A DNA stretch of 64,000 nt, from positions 2,294,001 through 2,358,000 of the forward strand of contig NZ_CP096971.1 in the NCBI RefSeq assembly GCF_024758705.1. Direction: 5' to 3'. Below, piece by piece: positions 51,608 to 61,226 of the stretch. The stretch is from Sphingomonas sp. SUN019 (GTDB taxonomy: Bacteria > Pseudomonadota > Alphaproteobacteria > Sphingomonadales > Sphingomonadaceae). The notes beneath the pieces were generated by a model. The model had not been told where the DNA came from. It did not search any database and saw nothing but the letters and a program-made list of their open reading frames with translations. Position 1 is the stretch's first letter; every line of letters starts with the position of its first letter. A program made the position numbers and the translations under genes.

Positions 51608-51639
51608 TTCAGGTTAGCTGGACCGACGGGTAACATGAC

Positions 51640-52032
51640 ATGACCAACAAAGCGCTCATCATTGAGGACGAAATCTTCGTCGCGCTCGATCTCGAACGCA
51701 TCCTGACCGATGCGGGCTACAGCGTCACCGCGATCGCGGCGGACAGCGAACAGGCGCTGGCCGCGGCGCCGGACTGCGCCTTCGCGCTGGTCGACGTGAA
51801 CCTGCGCGACGGCCCCACCGGCCCAGCGATCGCACGGCGGATCGCGGCCGAACATGGTGTGAAGGTCGTGTTCGTGACCGCCAATCCCGCGCAGATCGGC
51901 GATGGCGGCGGTGCGCTCGGTTATGTGCGCAAACCGTTCAGCGAGAGCGCGATCCGCGCCGCCGCGGCGCTCGCGAATGGCGATACGCGAGACAACGACG
52001 ATATCGTCAGGTTCGCACCGCCGCTCGGCTGA
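51640..52032 (+). CDS. Single-domain response regulator
   Basis: 130 residues, a receiver domain only. Acidic pair near Glu9/Asp10, phospho-acceptor Asp52 in FALVDVNLRDG, Thr80 in VFVTANP and Lys98 in YVRKPF. No output domain. It is convergent with an HWE kinase gene and shares 26 bp of coding sequence with it, so the two are likely partners in a stress or light response typical of alphaproteobacteria, though that is context inference. Confidence 0.92.
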   Translation: MTNKALIIEDEIFVALDLERILTDAGYSVTAIAADSEQALAAAPDCAFALVDVNLRDGPTGPAIARRIAAEHGVKVVFVTANPAQIGDGGGALGYVRKPFSESAIRAAAALANGDTRDNDDIVRFAPPLG

Positions 52033-53587
52033 GCGAGGCGGTCGGCACTATCAGCGTCACGGTCAGTCCCTCGGGCAACCAGTCGCGCGTCACCGTGCCG
52101 CCAAGCTGACGCACTGCGCTCATTTCGATCAGCTGGCTGCCAAACCCGGTCGTCTGCGCAGGAGCCGTAATCGGCGGACCGCCCGTTTCATGCCAGACGA
52201 TCGATACCGCCTGGCCGTCGTCTGCCACCGTCACCGCAACCTGGCCGCCCTCTACCGACAGCGCGCCGTATTTCGTCGCGTTGGTCGCCAGTTCGTGAAA
52301 CACCAGCGCGATCGGGGTGGCGGCGCGATCGTCGACCAGCACCTCGTCCCCGCTGACGATGATCCGATCCCGCTCTTCCTGCTGATACGGCTCGAACAAT
52401 TCGCCCAGCAGGCCGTGGAGGCTGTCCTGTTGCGCGCTCGGTCGCGACTGTGCGCTGTGCGGCCGCACGAAATCGTGCGCGCGGCCAAGCGCCGTGATGC
52501 GCTGGCGCAGATCGGTGGCGGCTGGCGCGAATTCGGGTCGCGTGCGCGCGGCGAACTGGACCAGCCCGGCGATCACCGCGAAGATGTTCTTGATCCGGTG
52601 CGACAGTTCCTGGCTGATGACCTCGCGCTCTTCCTGCGCCAGTTTCTGTTCGTGGATATCGGTGCAGGTGCCGAACCAGCGCGTGATCGCGCCAGCTTCG
52701 TTCCGCATCGGTAGCGCGCGACCCAGCACCCAGCGGTATCCGCCATCTGCATGGCGCAGGCGGTATTCGATTTCGTAAGCATCGCCGGTCGTCAGGCTTT
52801 GCCGCCAACGCTCCCATGCACGATCCTGATCGTCGGCATGGAACATTCCGTTCCAGCCCTCGCCGTCGGTCGTGCCCGCGGGCGCACCGGTAAATTCGTA
52901 CCAACGCGCATTGTAATAATCGTGATATCCGTCTGGCAGCGTCGACCACACCATCTGTGGCATGGTGTCGGCCAGCGTGCGGAACCGCGTCTCGCTGTCC
53001 AGCACCGCACGCCGCGCGTCGTTCTCGGCCGCACGCCACGCTGCTCCGTCGCGGCTGTCGCGCAGTCGCGCCATGACGTTGGCGGCCAGCGTCGTCAGCC
53101 CCTGCATCTGCAGCGGCGTCAGGCCTTCGCGCGGTTCGGTGTCGATCACGCACAGCGACCCGAGAGGAACGCCGTCGTCGGAGATCAGCGGCGCACCGGC
53201 GTAGAAGCGCACGTTCATCTCGCCGGTCACCAGCGGATTGTCGGCAAAACGCGGATCGGCCGTCGCATCGGGCACGACCATCACTTGCTCGTCGAGCATC
53301 GCGTGCGCGCAGAACGACGTTTCGCGCGGCGTCTCATCGATGTCGATCCCGCTGCGCGCCAGGAAGGTCTGCCGCGTTTCCTCGACCAGGCTGACCAGCG
53401 CGACCGGCGTATCGCACAGCGCGGCGGCGAAATCAGTGATCTGCGTCAGCGCGGCGGTATGGCGCAGCGTCTCGAGCTCATAGGACGCGATCACCGCGGC
53501 GCGCGCGCGCTCGTCAAGCTTCCAGCCGCGCGCCGTGGTTGGCGCCGTGGGCGGGTTTTCCAGCGCGTAGAGGGCGATCGGGTCCAC
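52007..53587 (-). CDS. GAF-PAS sensor histidine kinase (HWE/HisKA_2 type)
   Basis: 526 residues. N-terminal GAF domain (about 35-175, SFCAHAMLDEQVMVVPDA), a PAS/PAC domain (about 195-320, DYYNARWYEFTGAP), and a kinase core with the phospho-acceptor His in ELSHRIKNIFAVI (about 335) and ATP site ELATNATKYGALS, GFGSQLIEM. The missing F box and the H-x5-N arrangement fit HWE/HisKA_2 kinases. GTG start at 53587, two bases after the ssb stop. It probably phosphorylates the overlapping convergent receiver or another regulator; the signal is unknown. Confidence 0.9.
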   Translation of the reverse strand: MDPIALYALENPPTAPTTARGWKLDERARAAVIASYELETLRHTAALTQITDFAAALCDTPVALVSLVEETRQTFLARSGIDIDETPRETSFCAHAMLDEQVMVVPDATADPRFADNPLVTGEMNVRFYAGAPLISDDGVPLGSLCVIDTEPREGLTPLQMQGLTTLAANVMARLRDSRDGAAWRAAENDARRAVLDSETRFRTLADTMPQMVWSTLPDGYHDYYNARWYEFTGAPAGTTDGEGWNGMFHADDQDRAWERWRQSLTTGDAYEIEYRLRHADGGYRWVLGRALPMRNEAGAITRWFGTCTDIHEQKLAQEEREVISQELSHRIKNIFAVIAGLVQFAARTRPEFAPAATDLRQRITALGRAHDFVRPHSAQSRPSAQQDSLHGLLGELFEPYQQEERDRIIVSGDEVLVDDRAATPIALVFHELATNATKYGALSVEGGQVAVTVADDGQAVSIVWHETGGPPITAPAQTTGFGSQLIEMSAVRQLGGTVTRDWLPEGLTVTLIVPTASLSRAAVRT

Positions 53588-53589
53588 GC

Positions 53590-54111
53590 TCAGAACGGCA
53601 CGTCGTCGTCGAGATCATCGGCGAACCCGCCGCGTGTCTGGGCCGATGCGCCGGTGCGGCCTGCGCCACCGCTGCGCCCGCCGCCGAAGTCGTCCCCGCC
53701 GGACGGCGCGCCGCCCCAATCGTCACGCCCGCTGCCGACGTTCCCGCCACCACCGCCCGGTGCGCCGTCCAGCATCGTCAGCACGCTGTTGAAGCCCTGC
53801 AGCACGACCTCGGTCGAATAACGGTCCGCACCCGACTGATCCTGCCATTTGCGGGTCGTCAGCGCACCCTCGATATAGACCTTGCTGCCCTTGCGCAGAT
53901 AGCGTTCGGCGACGTTGGCCAGGCCTTCGTTGAAGACCTTCACGGTATGCCATTCGGTCTTTTCCTTGCGCTCGCCCGAATTCTTGTCCTTCCAGTTCTC
54001 GGACGTGGCGATACGCAGTTCGACGACCTTGCCGCCGTTCTGGAAGCTGCGGCTCTCGGGATCTCGGCCCAGATTGCCGACCAGAATGACCTTGTTGACG
54101 CTACCCGCCAT
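53590..54111 (-). CDS. ssb: Single-stranded DNA-binding protein
   Basis: 173 residues. OB-fold [21 protein letters not shown] through about 110, then a Gly-rich linker and the acidic C-terminal tip DDDVPF that docks replication and repair proteins. The ATG at 54111 lies 15 bp after the feoB stop, and the kinase gene follows after 2 bp. Essential in replication, so it probably has its own promoter inside the end of feoB. Confidence 0.96.
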   Translation of the reverse strand: MAGSVNKVILVGNLGRDPESRSFQNGGKVVELRIATSENWKDKNSGERKEKTEWHTVKVFNEGLANVAERYLRKGSKVYIEGALTTRKWQDQSGADRYSTEVVLQGFNSVLTMLDGAPGGGGGNVGSGRDDWGGAPSGGDDFGGGRSGGAGRTGASAQTRGGFADDLDDDVPF

Positions 54112-54126
54112 AGTGATGTGCCCTTG

Positions 54127-55986
54127 CTACAGGCCCAGCGCGACGGCGAGCCAATACGTTAATCCGGCCATGATGTAGGCTGCGGCGAACAGATAGCCAA
54201 CCATGAACAATGGCCATTTCCAGCCATTCGTTTCGCGCCGGGTCACCGCGATCGTCGAAATGCACTGCGGCGCGAAGACGAACCACATCAGGAAGGCGAG
54301 CGCGGTGGGCAGGCTCCAGCGGCTGCGCAGTTTCTCGACCATCGTCTGCTTGCCCGCGTCGCCCTCGACATCATCGACCGCATAGACCGTGCCGATCGCC
54401 GCCACCGCCACCTCGCGCGCGGCCATCGCGGGGATCAGCGCCAGCGCAATGTCGTGGTTGAAGCCGATCGGCTTCACGACGACCTCTATACCGTCGGCGA
54501 TCCGCCCGGCGATCGAATAGTCGACCTGGCTCGTGCCCGTCGGCGCGCGCGGGAAGCTCAGGAGCGCCCACAGCACGATCGTCGTCACCGCGATGATCGT
54601 CCCCGCGCGTTTCAGGAAGATGACCGCCCGCTGCCACAGTCCCAACACGACGTCGCGCAACTGCGGCCATTGGTATTTCGGCATTTCCATCAGGAACCCC
54701 GACGACGCGCCCTTCGCGACCGTCCGCCGCAGCACCAAGGCAGCGACGAACGCGCCCGCGATTCCGATCAGGTAGAGCGCCAGCAGCACCAGCCCCTGCA
54801 GGCCAACGCCGGGCAACACGCGGGTATTGGGAATGAACGCGCCGATGATGATCGTATAGACCGGCAGCCGCGCCGAACACGTCATCAGCGGCGCGATCAG
54901 GATCGTGGTCAGCCGGTCCTTCTCATCGTCGATCGTGCGCGTCGCCATGATCCCCGGCACCGCGCAGGCGAAGCTGGAGAGCAAAGGAATGAACGCCCGT
55001 CCCGACAACCCGACGCTAGCCATCAGCCGGTCCATCAAGAACGCCGCGCGGACCATGTAACCGGTCGCCTCCAGCACCAGGATGAACACGAACAGGATCA
55101 GGATCTGCGGGAGGAACACGACGACTGCGCCGACGCCGGCGATCACGCCATCGGTGATGAGCGAGCGGAATAAGCCGTCGGGCAGGATGGTTTCGGCGCC
55201 CGTGGTCAGCGCGGCGAACCCGCCCTCGATCCAGCCGATCGGCGCTTCGGACCAGCTGAACACCGCCTGGAACATGACGAAGAGCAGCGCGACCAGCAGC
55301 ACCGGCCCCGCCACCGGGTGCAAAGCAACCGCATCCAGCGCGTGGGTCCAGCGCCGCACTGGCGTCTCGCTGACCGTCGACGCCACCGCGATCGTGCGCG
55401 CGCGGCGCTGCAGCGTGGCGATGTCGGAATCGATGCTGCCGTCGGAGGTCCGCAGCCGCCTCAGCCCGCCGCCGCCAACTGCCCCGGTCAAGGCGACGCG
55501 CAGCTCGTCCAGCCCACGCTTGCGCACCGCGACGGTCGGCAGCACCGGCACGCCCAGTTCACGCGACAGAATATCCGCATCCAGCGTCAGCCCGTCACGC
55601 TCGGCCAGATCGATCATGTTGAGCGCGACCACGATCGGCAGCCCGAGCGCGATCAGCTGCAACGTGAAGCGCAGATGGTTGTCGAGGTTCGCTGCGTCGA
55701 CGACCACGATCAGCGCATCGGGCAGCCGCTCGCCCTCCTGCCGCCCCAGCAGCACGTCGCGCGTGACCTGTTCGTCGGGTGAGGACGGCTCCAGGCTGTA
55801 CGCGCCGGGCAAATCGACCAGCTCGACCGGGCGGCCGTCGTCCAGCGACAGGCGGCCCGAATGCCGCTCCACCGTGACGCCGGGATAATTGCCCACCTTC
55901 TGCCGCGCGCCGGTCAGCGCGTTGAACAGCGCGCTCTTGCCGGCATTGGGATTGCCGACCAGCGCCACCAGGGGAGCGGCATTCAT
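54127..55986 (-). CDS. feoB: Ferrous iron transporter FeoB
   Basis: 619 residues. N-terminal GTPase: G1 GNPNAGKSALFN, G3 VDLPGAYSL, G4 VALNMIDLAER; then a helical GDI-like spacer and a membrane part with two Gate segments (FIPLLSSFACAVPGIMATR and a later AMAAREVAVAAIG). Imports Fe2+ under low-oxygen or iron-poor conditions. Starts 14 bp after feoA and probably shares the Fur-controlled promoter. Slightly short at the C-terminus relative to E. coli FeoB, as usual in this group. Confidence 0.95.
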   Translation of the reverse strand: MNAAPLVALVGNPNAGKSALFNALTGARQKVGNYPGVTVERHSGRLSLDDGRPVELVDLPGAYSLEPSSPDEQVTRDVLLGRQEGERLPDALIVVVDAANLDNHLRFTLQLIALGLPIVVALNMIDLAERDGLTLDADILSRELGVPVLPTVAVRKRGLDELRVALTGAVGGGGLRRLRTSDGSIDSDIATLQRRARTIAVASTVSETPVRRWTHALDAVALHPVAGPVLLVALLFVMFQAVFSWSEAPIGWIEGGFAALTTGAETILPDGLFRSLITDGVIAGVGAVVVFLPQILILFVFILVLEATGYMVRAAFLMDRLMASVGLSGRAFIPLLSSFACAVPGIMATRTIDDEKDRLTTILIAPLMTCSARLPVYTIIIGAFIPNTRVLPGVGLQGLVLLALYLIGIAGAFVAALVLRRTVAKGASSGFLMEMPKYQWPQLRDVVLGLWQRAVIFLKRAGTIIAVTTIVLWALLSFPRAPTGTSQVDYSIAGRIADGIEVVVKPIGFNHDIALALIPAMAAREVAVAAIGTVYAVDDVEGDAGKQTMVEKLRSRWSLPTALAFLMWFVFAPQCISTIAVTRRETNGWKWPLFMVGYLFAAAYIMAGLTYWLAVALGL

Positions 55987-56000
55987 CCTAGCGGTTCACG

Positions 56001-56252
56001 TTATCGGGGCGTGACGGAGATCACGGCCGCGACGGTCCGCCTGAGCGCCACCGTCATCCGCCCGATCCTGCACGCGATCGGCCCGCGGCCCAGCACGCTG
56101 CGGTGCAGCACCTCGACCGAAACGCCCTCGTCGAAGCCCAATTCGCGCAATCGCCTTGCCTCGGGCACCGCCAGCTTTGCCCAGTCGATAGCAGCTACCA
56201 CCGCCGCCTGACGGCGCGGAAGCGATTCGAGGCTGTGGGCGGGAACAAGCAC
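56001..56252 (-). CDS. feoA: FeoA domain protein
   Basis: 83 residues, SH3-like FeoA: LAVPEARRLRELGFDEGVSVEVLHRSVLGRGPIACRIG is seen in parts. GTG start at 56252 without a strong ribosome site. Partner of FeoB. The predicted Fur sites lie just upstream. Confidence 0.88.
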   Translation of the reverse strand: MLVPAHSLESLPRRQAAVVAAIDWAKLAVPEARRLRELGFDEGVSVEVLHRSVLGRGPIACRIGRMTVALRRTVAAVISVTPR

Positions 56253-56271
56253 GTCTCAGCCTTAGCGGCGC

Positions 56272-56327
56272 TGCGAACGATTATCAAATCCACCGCGACA
56301 TTATTTATATTGCGACTAACTCGCAAT
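56272..56327. promoter_or_regulatory. Divergent Fur-type boxes between feoA and the TonB receptor
   Basis: ATTGCGA-CTAAC-TCGCAAT (56309-56327) is a perfect 19-bp palindrome, 30 bp before the receptor start. A weaker TGCGAACGATTATCA (56272-56286) faces feoA. Both fit the alphaproteobacterial Fur pattern TGCGAA-N3-TTCGCA and the flanking genes are iron genes. Confidence 0.7.
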
Positions 56328-56358
56328 AACGTTAGGGGCGTGGCGACAAGGGGATTAT

Positions 56359-58446
56359 ATGAGACCGATCAAGATTCTGGCGCTGTCGACCGCAGCCTTC
56401 TTTGCGACGATCGCTGGCACCGCATGGGCGGCCGACGATTCGAAGGAGCCGAATCGCGACGACGACGTGATCGTCACCGGCACACTGACCGAACAGGTCG
56501 CGGGCACGAAGACCGCGACGCCGCTAATCGAGACGCCGCAGCCGATCACGATCGTGGACGAAGCCACCTACCGTGCGCAGGGTGCGATCAACATCAGCGA
56601 TACGGTACGCTATACCGCGGGCATCACCGCCAGCGCCTATGGTCGCGACACGCGGGTCGACAGCTTCGTCATCCGCGGGATCGACGCGCTGCAGTTCCGC
56701 GACGGCATGCGCGACATCTTCAGCTTCTACGCCAGCATCGCGTCCGACCCGTATAATTTCTCGCGCGTGGAAATCGTGCGTGGCCCGGCGTCGGTGCTGT
56801 TCGGTCAGGGGTCGATCGGCGGGCTGGTCAATCTCGTGTCGAAGACGCCCGAGTTTGAAACCCGCGGCGAAATCTCTGCGACCTATGGCAGCTTCGACCG
56901 CAAGGAGGTGATGGCCGACGTCAACGGCGTTCTGGCGGAAGGGCTGGCGGCGCGGATCGTCGCGCGTGTGCGCGACGCCGACACGTTCATCGACAACGTG
57001 CCCGATGACCGTGTGATGATCTCCCCCTCGCTCCGCTGGCAACCATCGGCGGGCACGGACATCACGTTGCTCGGGCTGTATCAGGAGGACGACAGCGGTT
57101 CGACGTCGCAGTTCCTGCCGATCGTCGGCACGTTGCTACCCAATGGCAACAATCCCCGGCTTTCCCGTACCTTGTTCGTCGGCAAACCCGGGCATGACCG
57201 TTACGATGGGCGGCTGTTGCAGGGCACCGCCATCGTCAACCAGCAGCTCGGCGACGATGTCCGGCTCAGTCTGAAGGCGCGCTACATCGACAGCGACCTG
57301 AGTTATTTCACTCATTACACGAACGTCTATTCGGACCTCGCCGACCCCACGAACGTCGATTTCCCGAAGCAGCCCTATCTCGATCCCGCACGCCGCACGA
57401 TCGGGCTCTACAGTGACGACAGCCTGGCCAGGCTGAACGTTTTCTCGACCGACAATAACGTGCAGTTCAAGTTCAACACTGGCGCTGAGGTCGAGCACCT
57501 GCTGCTGGCGGGCGTTGACTACAGCTGGAACCGCGTCACCAAACGAAGCGGCTTCGGCTATGAAGTGATAGACATCTACGACATCGACCGCGACGCGCTG
57601 ACGATCCCTGTGATCGGCCCCGTCGCGGCCGTGGAGTCACAGAAACAGCTCGGCTTCTACGTGCAGGATCAGGTCCGCTTCTGGGATCGCGTATCGGTGG
57701 TGCTGGGCGCGCGGCGCGACCGCGTGACCAATCCGGCCGCCGCGACCGCGGAGGCGACCACCTTCCGCGCCGGGATTATCGGAGAGATCGGCGCGGGCCT
57801 GTCGCCGTTCTTCAGCTACACCGAGAGTTTTCAGCCGATCGCAGGCACGACGACCGGCGGATCGCCCTTCAAGCCGCAGACGGGCACGCAATATGAGGCG
57901 GGGGTGAAGTGGCAGCCCGATGCGGCGACGCTGGTCACCGTCACCGGCTTCCACATCAAAGAAGCAAACCGGCCGATCGCCGACTCGGCGAATCCGCTGG
58001 GACAGATCCAGTCGGGCCAGCTGACGACCAAGGGGATCGAGCTGGAGGCGACGCGCGCGTTGCCCGGAAATTACGACCTGTCGGTCAATTACGGCTATAA
58101 CAAGCTGACGAACCGCAACGCCTCGGCGTTCGATTACCTGCCCCGCCACAACGCATCGGTGTGGGGCACCAAGACGATGCCGATCGGCGCGGACATGGCG
58201 TTGCGGGTAGGGGCAGGCGTCCGCTACACCGGCAAGAGCAGCTCCAACAGCGCGGTATGGACGATCACGACGAAGGCCTACACGCTGGTCGATGCGCTGG
58301 CCGAACTGACGTGGGATAAATACCGGCTGTCGGTGAACGCCACCAACCTGTTCGACAACGAATTCTACGCCTCATGCCTGGCGCGCGGCGATTGCTTCAT
58401 CGGCGCGCCGCGCAACGTGATGGTGACGCTCGCCTACCGGTTCTGA
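56359..58446 (+). CDS. TonB-dependent siderophore receptor
   Basis: 695 residues. Signal peptide (LALSTAAFFATIAGTAWA, cleavage near 24), TonB box DDVIVTG, plug with VEIVRGPASVLFGQGSIGGLVNLVSK, and a barrel ending VTLAYRF. The plug signature RGPASVLFGQGSIGG belongs to ferric siderophore receptors of the FhuA/FiuA/catecholate group, unlike the two catabolic receptors. GGGGA precedes the ATG. Divergent from feoAB across a Fur box, so iron-starvation induced. Specific siderophore unknown. Confidence 0.93.
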   Translation: MRPIKILALSTAAFFATIAGTAWAADDSKEPNRDDDVIVTGTLTEQVAGTKTATPLIETPQPITIVDEATYRAQGAINISDTVRYTAGITASAYGRDTRVDSFVIRGIDALQFRDGMRDIFSFYASIASDPYNFSRVEIVRGPASVLFGQGSIGGLVNLVSKTPEFETRGEISATYGSFDRKEVMADVNGVLAEGLAARIVARVRDADTFIDNVPDDRVMISPSLRWQPSAGTDITLLGLYQEDDSGSTSQFLPIVGTLLPNGNNPRLSRTLFVGKPGHDRYDGRLLQGTAIVNQQLGDDVRLSLKARYIDSDLSYFTHYTNVYSDLADPTNVDFPKQPYLDPARRTIGLYSDDSLARLNVFSTDNNVQFKFNTGAEVEHLLLAGVDYSWNRVTKRSGFGYEVIDIYDIDRDALTIPVIGPVAAVESQKQLGFYVQDQVRFWDRVSVVLGARRDRVTNPAAATAEATTFRAGIIGEIGAGLSPFFSYTESFQPIAGTTTGGSPFKPQTGTQYEAGVKWQPDAATLVTVTGFHIKEANRPIADSANPLGQIQSGQLTTKGIELEATRALPGNYDLSVNYGYNKLTNRNASAFDYLPRHNASVWGTKTMPIGADMALRVGAGVRYTGKSSSNSAVWTITTKAYTLVDALAELTWDKYRLSVNATNLFDNEFYASCLARGDCFIGAPRNVMVTLAYRF

Positions 58447-58453
58447 GAGGTCG

Positions 58454-58482
58454 TTTGAAACGCGTCCTCAGCGCGTTTCAAA
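58454..58482. terminator. Convergent hairpin terminator
   Basis: TTTGAAACGCG (58454-58464) pairs perfectly with CGCGTTTCAAA (58472-58482), loop of 7 nt, with AAA/TTT flanks on both strands. It sits between the TonB receptor and the convergent COQ9 gene and can stop both. Confidence 0.7.
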
Positions 58483-58483
58483 T

Positions 58484-59143
58484 CTATGCCGCGGGGTAGC
58501 GCAGCCGTCCGATGAACCGCGACAGGCTCGGGCGGTGCTGCGTGCGGAGGAGGAAGTCGGCCTTGGTTTTTTCGAAGCGCATGATCCCGTCGATCCGGCG
58601 CTGCAGGAAGGCGCGCGTGTCGACCAGGCCGTCGCTCTCGTCGTCCAGCAGCACGGTCATCGTCGCGCCGTACACGCCCAGCAAAATCCCGCGCTTCGTA
58701 TAGTGGTTGTAGTCGGTCGCGGTGTCGCCCGCGAGCCGCCACATCAGATCCACCGACCGCCAGCCGAGCCGCGCGGCGGCGGCGATGTTTTGCGGCATAG
58801 CGAGAATCGCGAAGGCGCGACGCAACGCCTCGCGGTCGGGCGCGACCGCATCGATCCGCGCCTCGACCAACGCGGCGATCTTCGCGCGAATCTTCATCGC
58901 CGACAGTTCTTCCGTTGGCACGCCTGCGATCATCGCGCGGTCGATTTGAGCGAACCATGCGTCGATCATGTCCACCGCCCCGCCCGGATAGGCGAGCTTC
59001 GCCACCCCCCGGTCGACGTCCAGCGCATCCGCCGCCATGTCGCGCGCGGCGTCGCCCCAGCCGTCGAACGCGGCGTTGGCGGCGATCTCGGCGGTGAGCG
59101 CAGCGCGGATTTCGTCGAGAGTGGCGTCAGTCAGGTCGGTCAT
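58484..59143 (-). CDS. COQ9 family protein (ubiquinone biosynthesis)
   Basis: 219 residues, all-helical. Recognisable parts: FDGWGDAARDMAADALDVD near the start and RRIDGIMRFEKTKADFLLRT near the end, matching the lipid-binding COQ9 domain that assists the ubiquinone-modifying complex. The ATG overlaps the EamA stop as ATGA, so they form one unit. Confidence 0.88.
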   Translation of the reverse strand: MTDLTDATLDEIRAALTAEIAANAAFDGWGDAARDMAADALDVDRGVAKLAYPGGAVDMIDAWFAQIDRAMIAGVPTEELSAMKIRAKIAALVEARIDAVAPDREALRRAFAILAMPQNIAAAARLGWRSVDLMWRLAGDTATDYNHYTKRGILLGVYGATMTVLLDDESDGLVDTRAFLQRRIDGIMRFEKTKADFLLRTQHRPSLSRFIGRLRYPAA

Positions 59144-60021
59144 GCGGTCAGCTTAGCACGCTCGGGCGCGAGCCGCACCAGCACCAGCGCGACCGCGATC
59201 ATCACCGCGCCCGCGACATCGGCGACGCCCAGCCGCTCGCCATAAGCGAACCAGCCGATCGCCGCCGCGACGATCGGCTGCGTCAGCAGCGCCAGCCCGA
59301 CCACCAAAGGACTGAGCGCGCCGAGCGCATAGATCATCAGCCCCTGCCCGATCACTTGGCTGAGCAGCGCCAGCCCGATCAGCGGCGTCCAGTCGACCGG
59401 CATGATCCGCTCCCCCAGCACCAGCGCGAACAGCCACAGCGGCAAGGTCGCCGCCAGCGACGACAGCGCCAGCGCGGGCAGCGGGGCCATCGTATCCCGC
59501 GCCCGCGCCATCAGGATGAAATACCCAGCATAAAGCACGCCCGCGAGCAGGCTCAACAGGTCGCCGATCAGATTCTCGGGCGCCAACTGATACGATCGCC
59601 CCATCAATAGCGCCGCGCCGACCGCGGCCAGCGCCAGCGCCACCCCCTGAAGCCGCGTCGGCCACATCCGCGCGATCAGGAACCCGTACAGCGGATAGAC
59701 GAACGTCGCGGCGTTTCCGAACAATGTCGCATTGGCCAGCTTCGTATGATGGATGCCGATATGCCAACTCGCCAGATCGCCCGCGAACAGCACGCCCGAT
59801 CCGGCCAGCACCCACCACAATCCGCGCGCGCTCGTGAACGGCTTCCCACCACTGGCTTGCGCCAAGACCAACAACAGCGGCGTCGCCAGCGCGATCCGCC
59901 AGAATCCCGCCGCCACCGGCCCGGTATCGGCCAGCCGCACGAACCACGGCCCGAACGCCAGCGCGAGGTTGCCGCCGAGCAGCGCCAGAAACGCGATCCC
60001 CTCGCGGCTTGGTCTGCGCAT
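59140..60021 (-). CDS. EamA/DMT family transporter
   Basis: 293 residues from the ATG at 60021; ten hydrophobic segments in two EamA repeats (AFLALLGGNLALAFGPWFVRLAD and the repeat starting near 150). RhaT/DMT superfamily exporters move metabolites such as amino acids or nucleosides. A GTG ten codons upstream is possible. Stop coupled to the COQ9 start. Substrate unknown. Confidence 0.9.
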   Translation of the reverse strand: MRRPSREGIAFLALLGGNLALAFGPWFVRLADTGPVAAGFWRIALATPLLLVLAQASGGKPFTSARGLWWVLAGSGVLFAGDLASWHIGIHHTKLANATLFGNAATFVYPLYGFLIARMWPTRLQGVALALAAVGAALLMGRSYQLAPENLIGDLLSLLAGVLYAGYFILMARARDTMAPLPALALSSLAATLPLWLFALVLGERIMPVDWTPLIGLALLSQVIGQGLMIYALGALSPLVVGLALLTQPIVAAAIGWFAYGERLGVADVAGAVMIAVALVLVRLAPERAKLTA

Positions 60022-60113
60022 AGCTTTTCTTTGGCTTTGGGACTGGTGCACGCTGCCCCGTAACGCCTTATGTCCCGTCCGTCAGGTAGCAAACAGCAAC
60101 CGAAGGAGCGCCA

Positions 60114-61193
60114 ATGACCACTCTGTTCGATCCCATCACGCTCGGCGATATCGAAGCGCCCAACCGTATCCTCATGGCCCCGCTGACGCGCACTCGCGCG
60201 ACGCCGGAGCATGTCCCGACCGAGCTGATGATCGAATATTACCGCCAGCGCGCCAGCGCCGGGCTGATCCTGTCCGAAGCTACGGGCATCAGCGCGCAGG
60301 GGCTCGGCTGGCCAAGCGCACCGGGCCTGTGGAGCGAGGAGCAGGTCGAGGCATGGAAGCCGGTGACCGCCGCCGTGCATGAAGCGGGCGGGCTGATCGT
60401 CGCGCAATTGTGGCACATGGGCCGCCTCGCACGCCCAGACGTGAACGGACTGCAGCCGGTGTCCTCGTCGGTCAGCCGCGCGCCGTACCACGATCCCGAC
60501 AAGAATCCGTATGGCGAGGCGCGCGCCGCGACGCTGGACGACATCCGCCAGACGCTCGACGATTACGCCACGGCCTCACGCAACGCGCTCCGCGCCGGGT
60601 TCGACGGCGTGCAGGTGCACAGCGCCAACGGCTATTTCATCGACCAGTTCATTCGCGACGGCGTGAACAAGCGTGACGACGAATACGGCGGCACCCCCGA
60701 GAACCGCATTCGCCTGATGCGCGAAGTAATGGAGCGCGTGATCGCAGAGGTCGGCGCAGGCCGCACCAGCATCCGCCTGTCGCCCAATGGCGAATCGCAA
60801 GGCGCGGACGATAGCGATCCGGCGAACGTCTTCGTGCCGGCGGCAAAGGCGCTGAACGACCTCGGTATCGGCTTCCTCGAACTGCGCGAAATCGCCGAGA
60901 ACGGCACCTTCGGGTCGACCGACGTGCCCAAGCTCAGCCCGCAAATCCGCGAGGTGTTCAAGCGGCCCCTGGTGCTGAATCAGGATTACACGCTGGAGGC
61001 GGCGCAGGCCGATCTCGATTCGGGGCTGGCCGACGCGGTGTCATGGGGCCGGCTGTTCATCGCCAACCCCGACCTGCCCGAACGCTTTCGCACCGGCGCG
61101 GCGCTGAACGAGCCGAACCCGAAGACGTTCTACATCCCCGGCCCGGTCGGCTACATCGACTATCCGGCGCTGCCCGACGCCAAGGCGGCCTGA
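60114..61193 (+). CDS. nemA: Old yellow enzyme family alkene reductase
   Basis: 359-residue FMN-dependent enzyme. LMAPLTRTRA at the start, the substrate His/Asn pair in VQVHSANGYFIDQFIRD, RDDEYGGTPENRIRL, and the C-terminal FMN loop SWGRLFIANPDL. Reduces activated C=C bonds or nitro/nitrate-ester groups with NADPH. The ATG has AAGGAG upstream. Followed by a convergent hairpin. It may detoxify reactive enals. Confidence 0.92.
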   Translation: MTTLFDPITLGDIEAPNRILMAPLTRTRATPEHVPTELMIEYYRQRASAGLILSEATGISAQGLGWPSAPGLWSEEQVEAWKPVTAAVHEAGGLIVAQLWHMGRLARPDVNGLQPVSSSVSRAPYHDPDKNPYGEARAATLDDIRQTLDDYATASRNALRAGFDGVQVHSANGYFIDQFIRDGVNKRDDEYGGTPENRIRLMREVMERVIAEVGAGRTSIRLSPNGESQGADDSDPANVFVPAAKALNDLGIGFLELREIAENGTFGSTDVPKLSPQIREVFKRPLVLNQDYTLEAAQADLDSGLADAVSWGRLFIANPDLPERFRTGAALNEPNPKTFYIPGPVGYIDYPALPDAKAA

Positions 61194-61202
61194 CCCCGGA
61201 TT

Positions 61203-61224
61203 CCCCTCCCGCTTGCGGGAGGGG
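61203..61224. terminator. Convergent hairpin between nemA and the P450 gene
   Basis: CCCCTCCCGC (61203-61212), TT, GCGGGAGGGG (61215-61224): a perfect 10-bp stem with a 2-nt spacer, ending 2 bp before the stop of the minus-strand P450. No T-tract. Confidence 0.55.
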
Positions 61225-61226
61225 GG

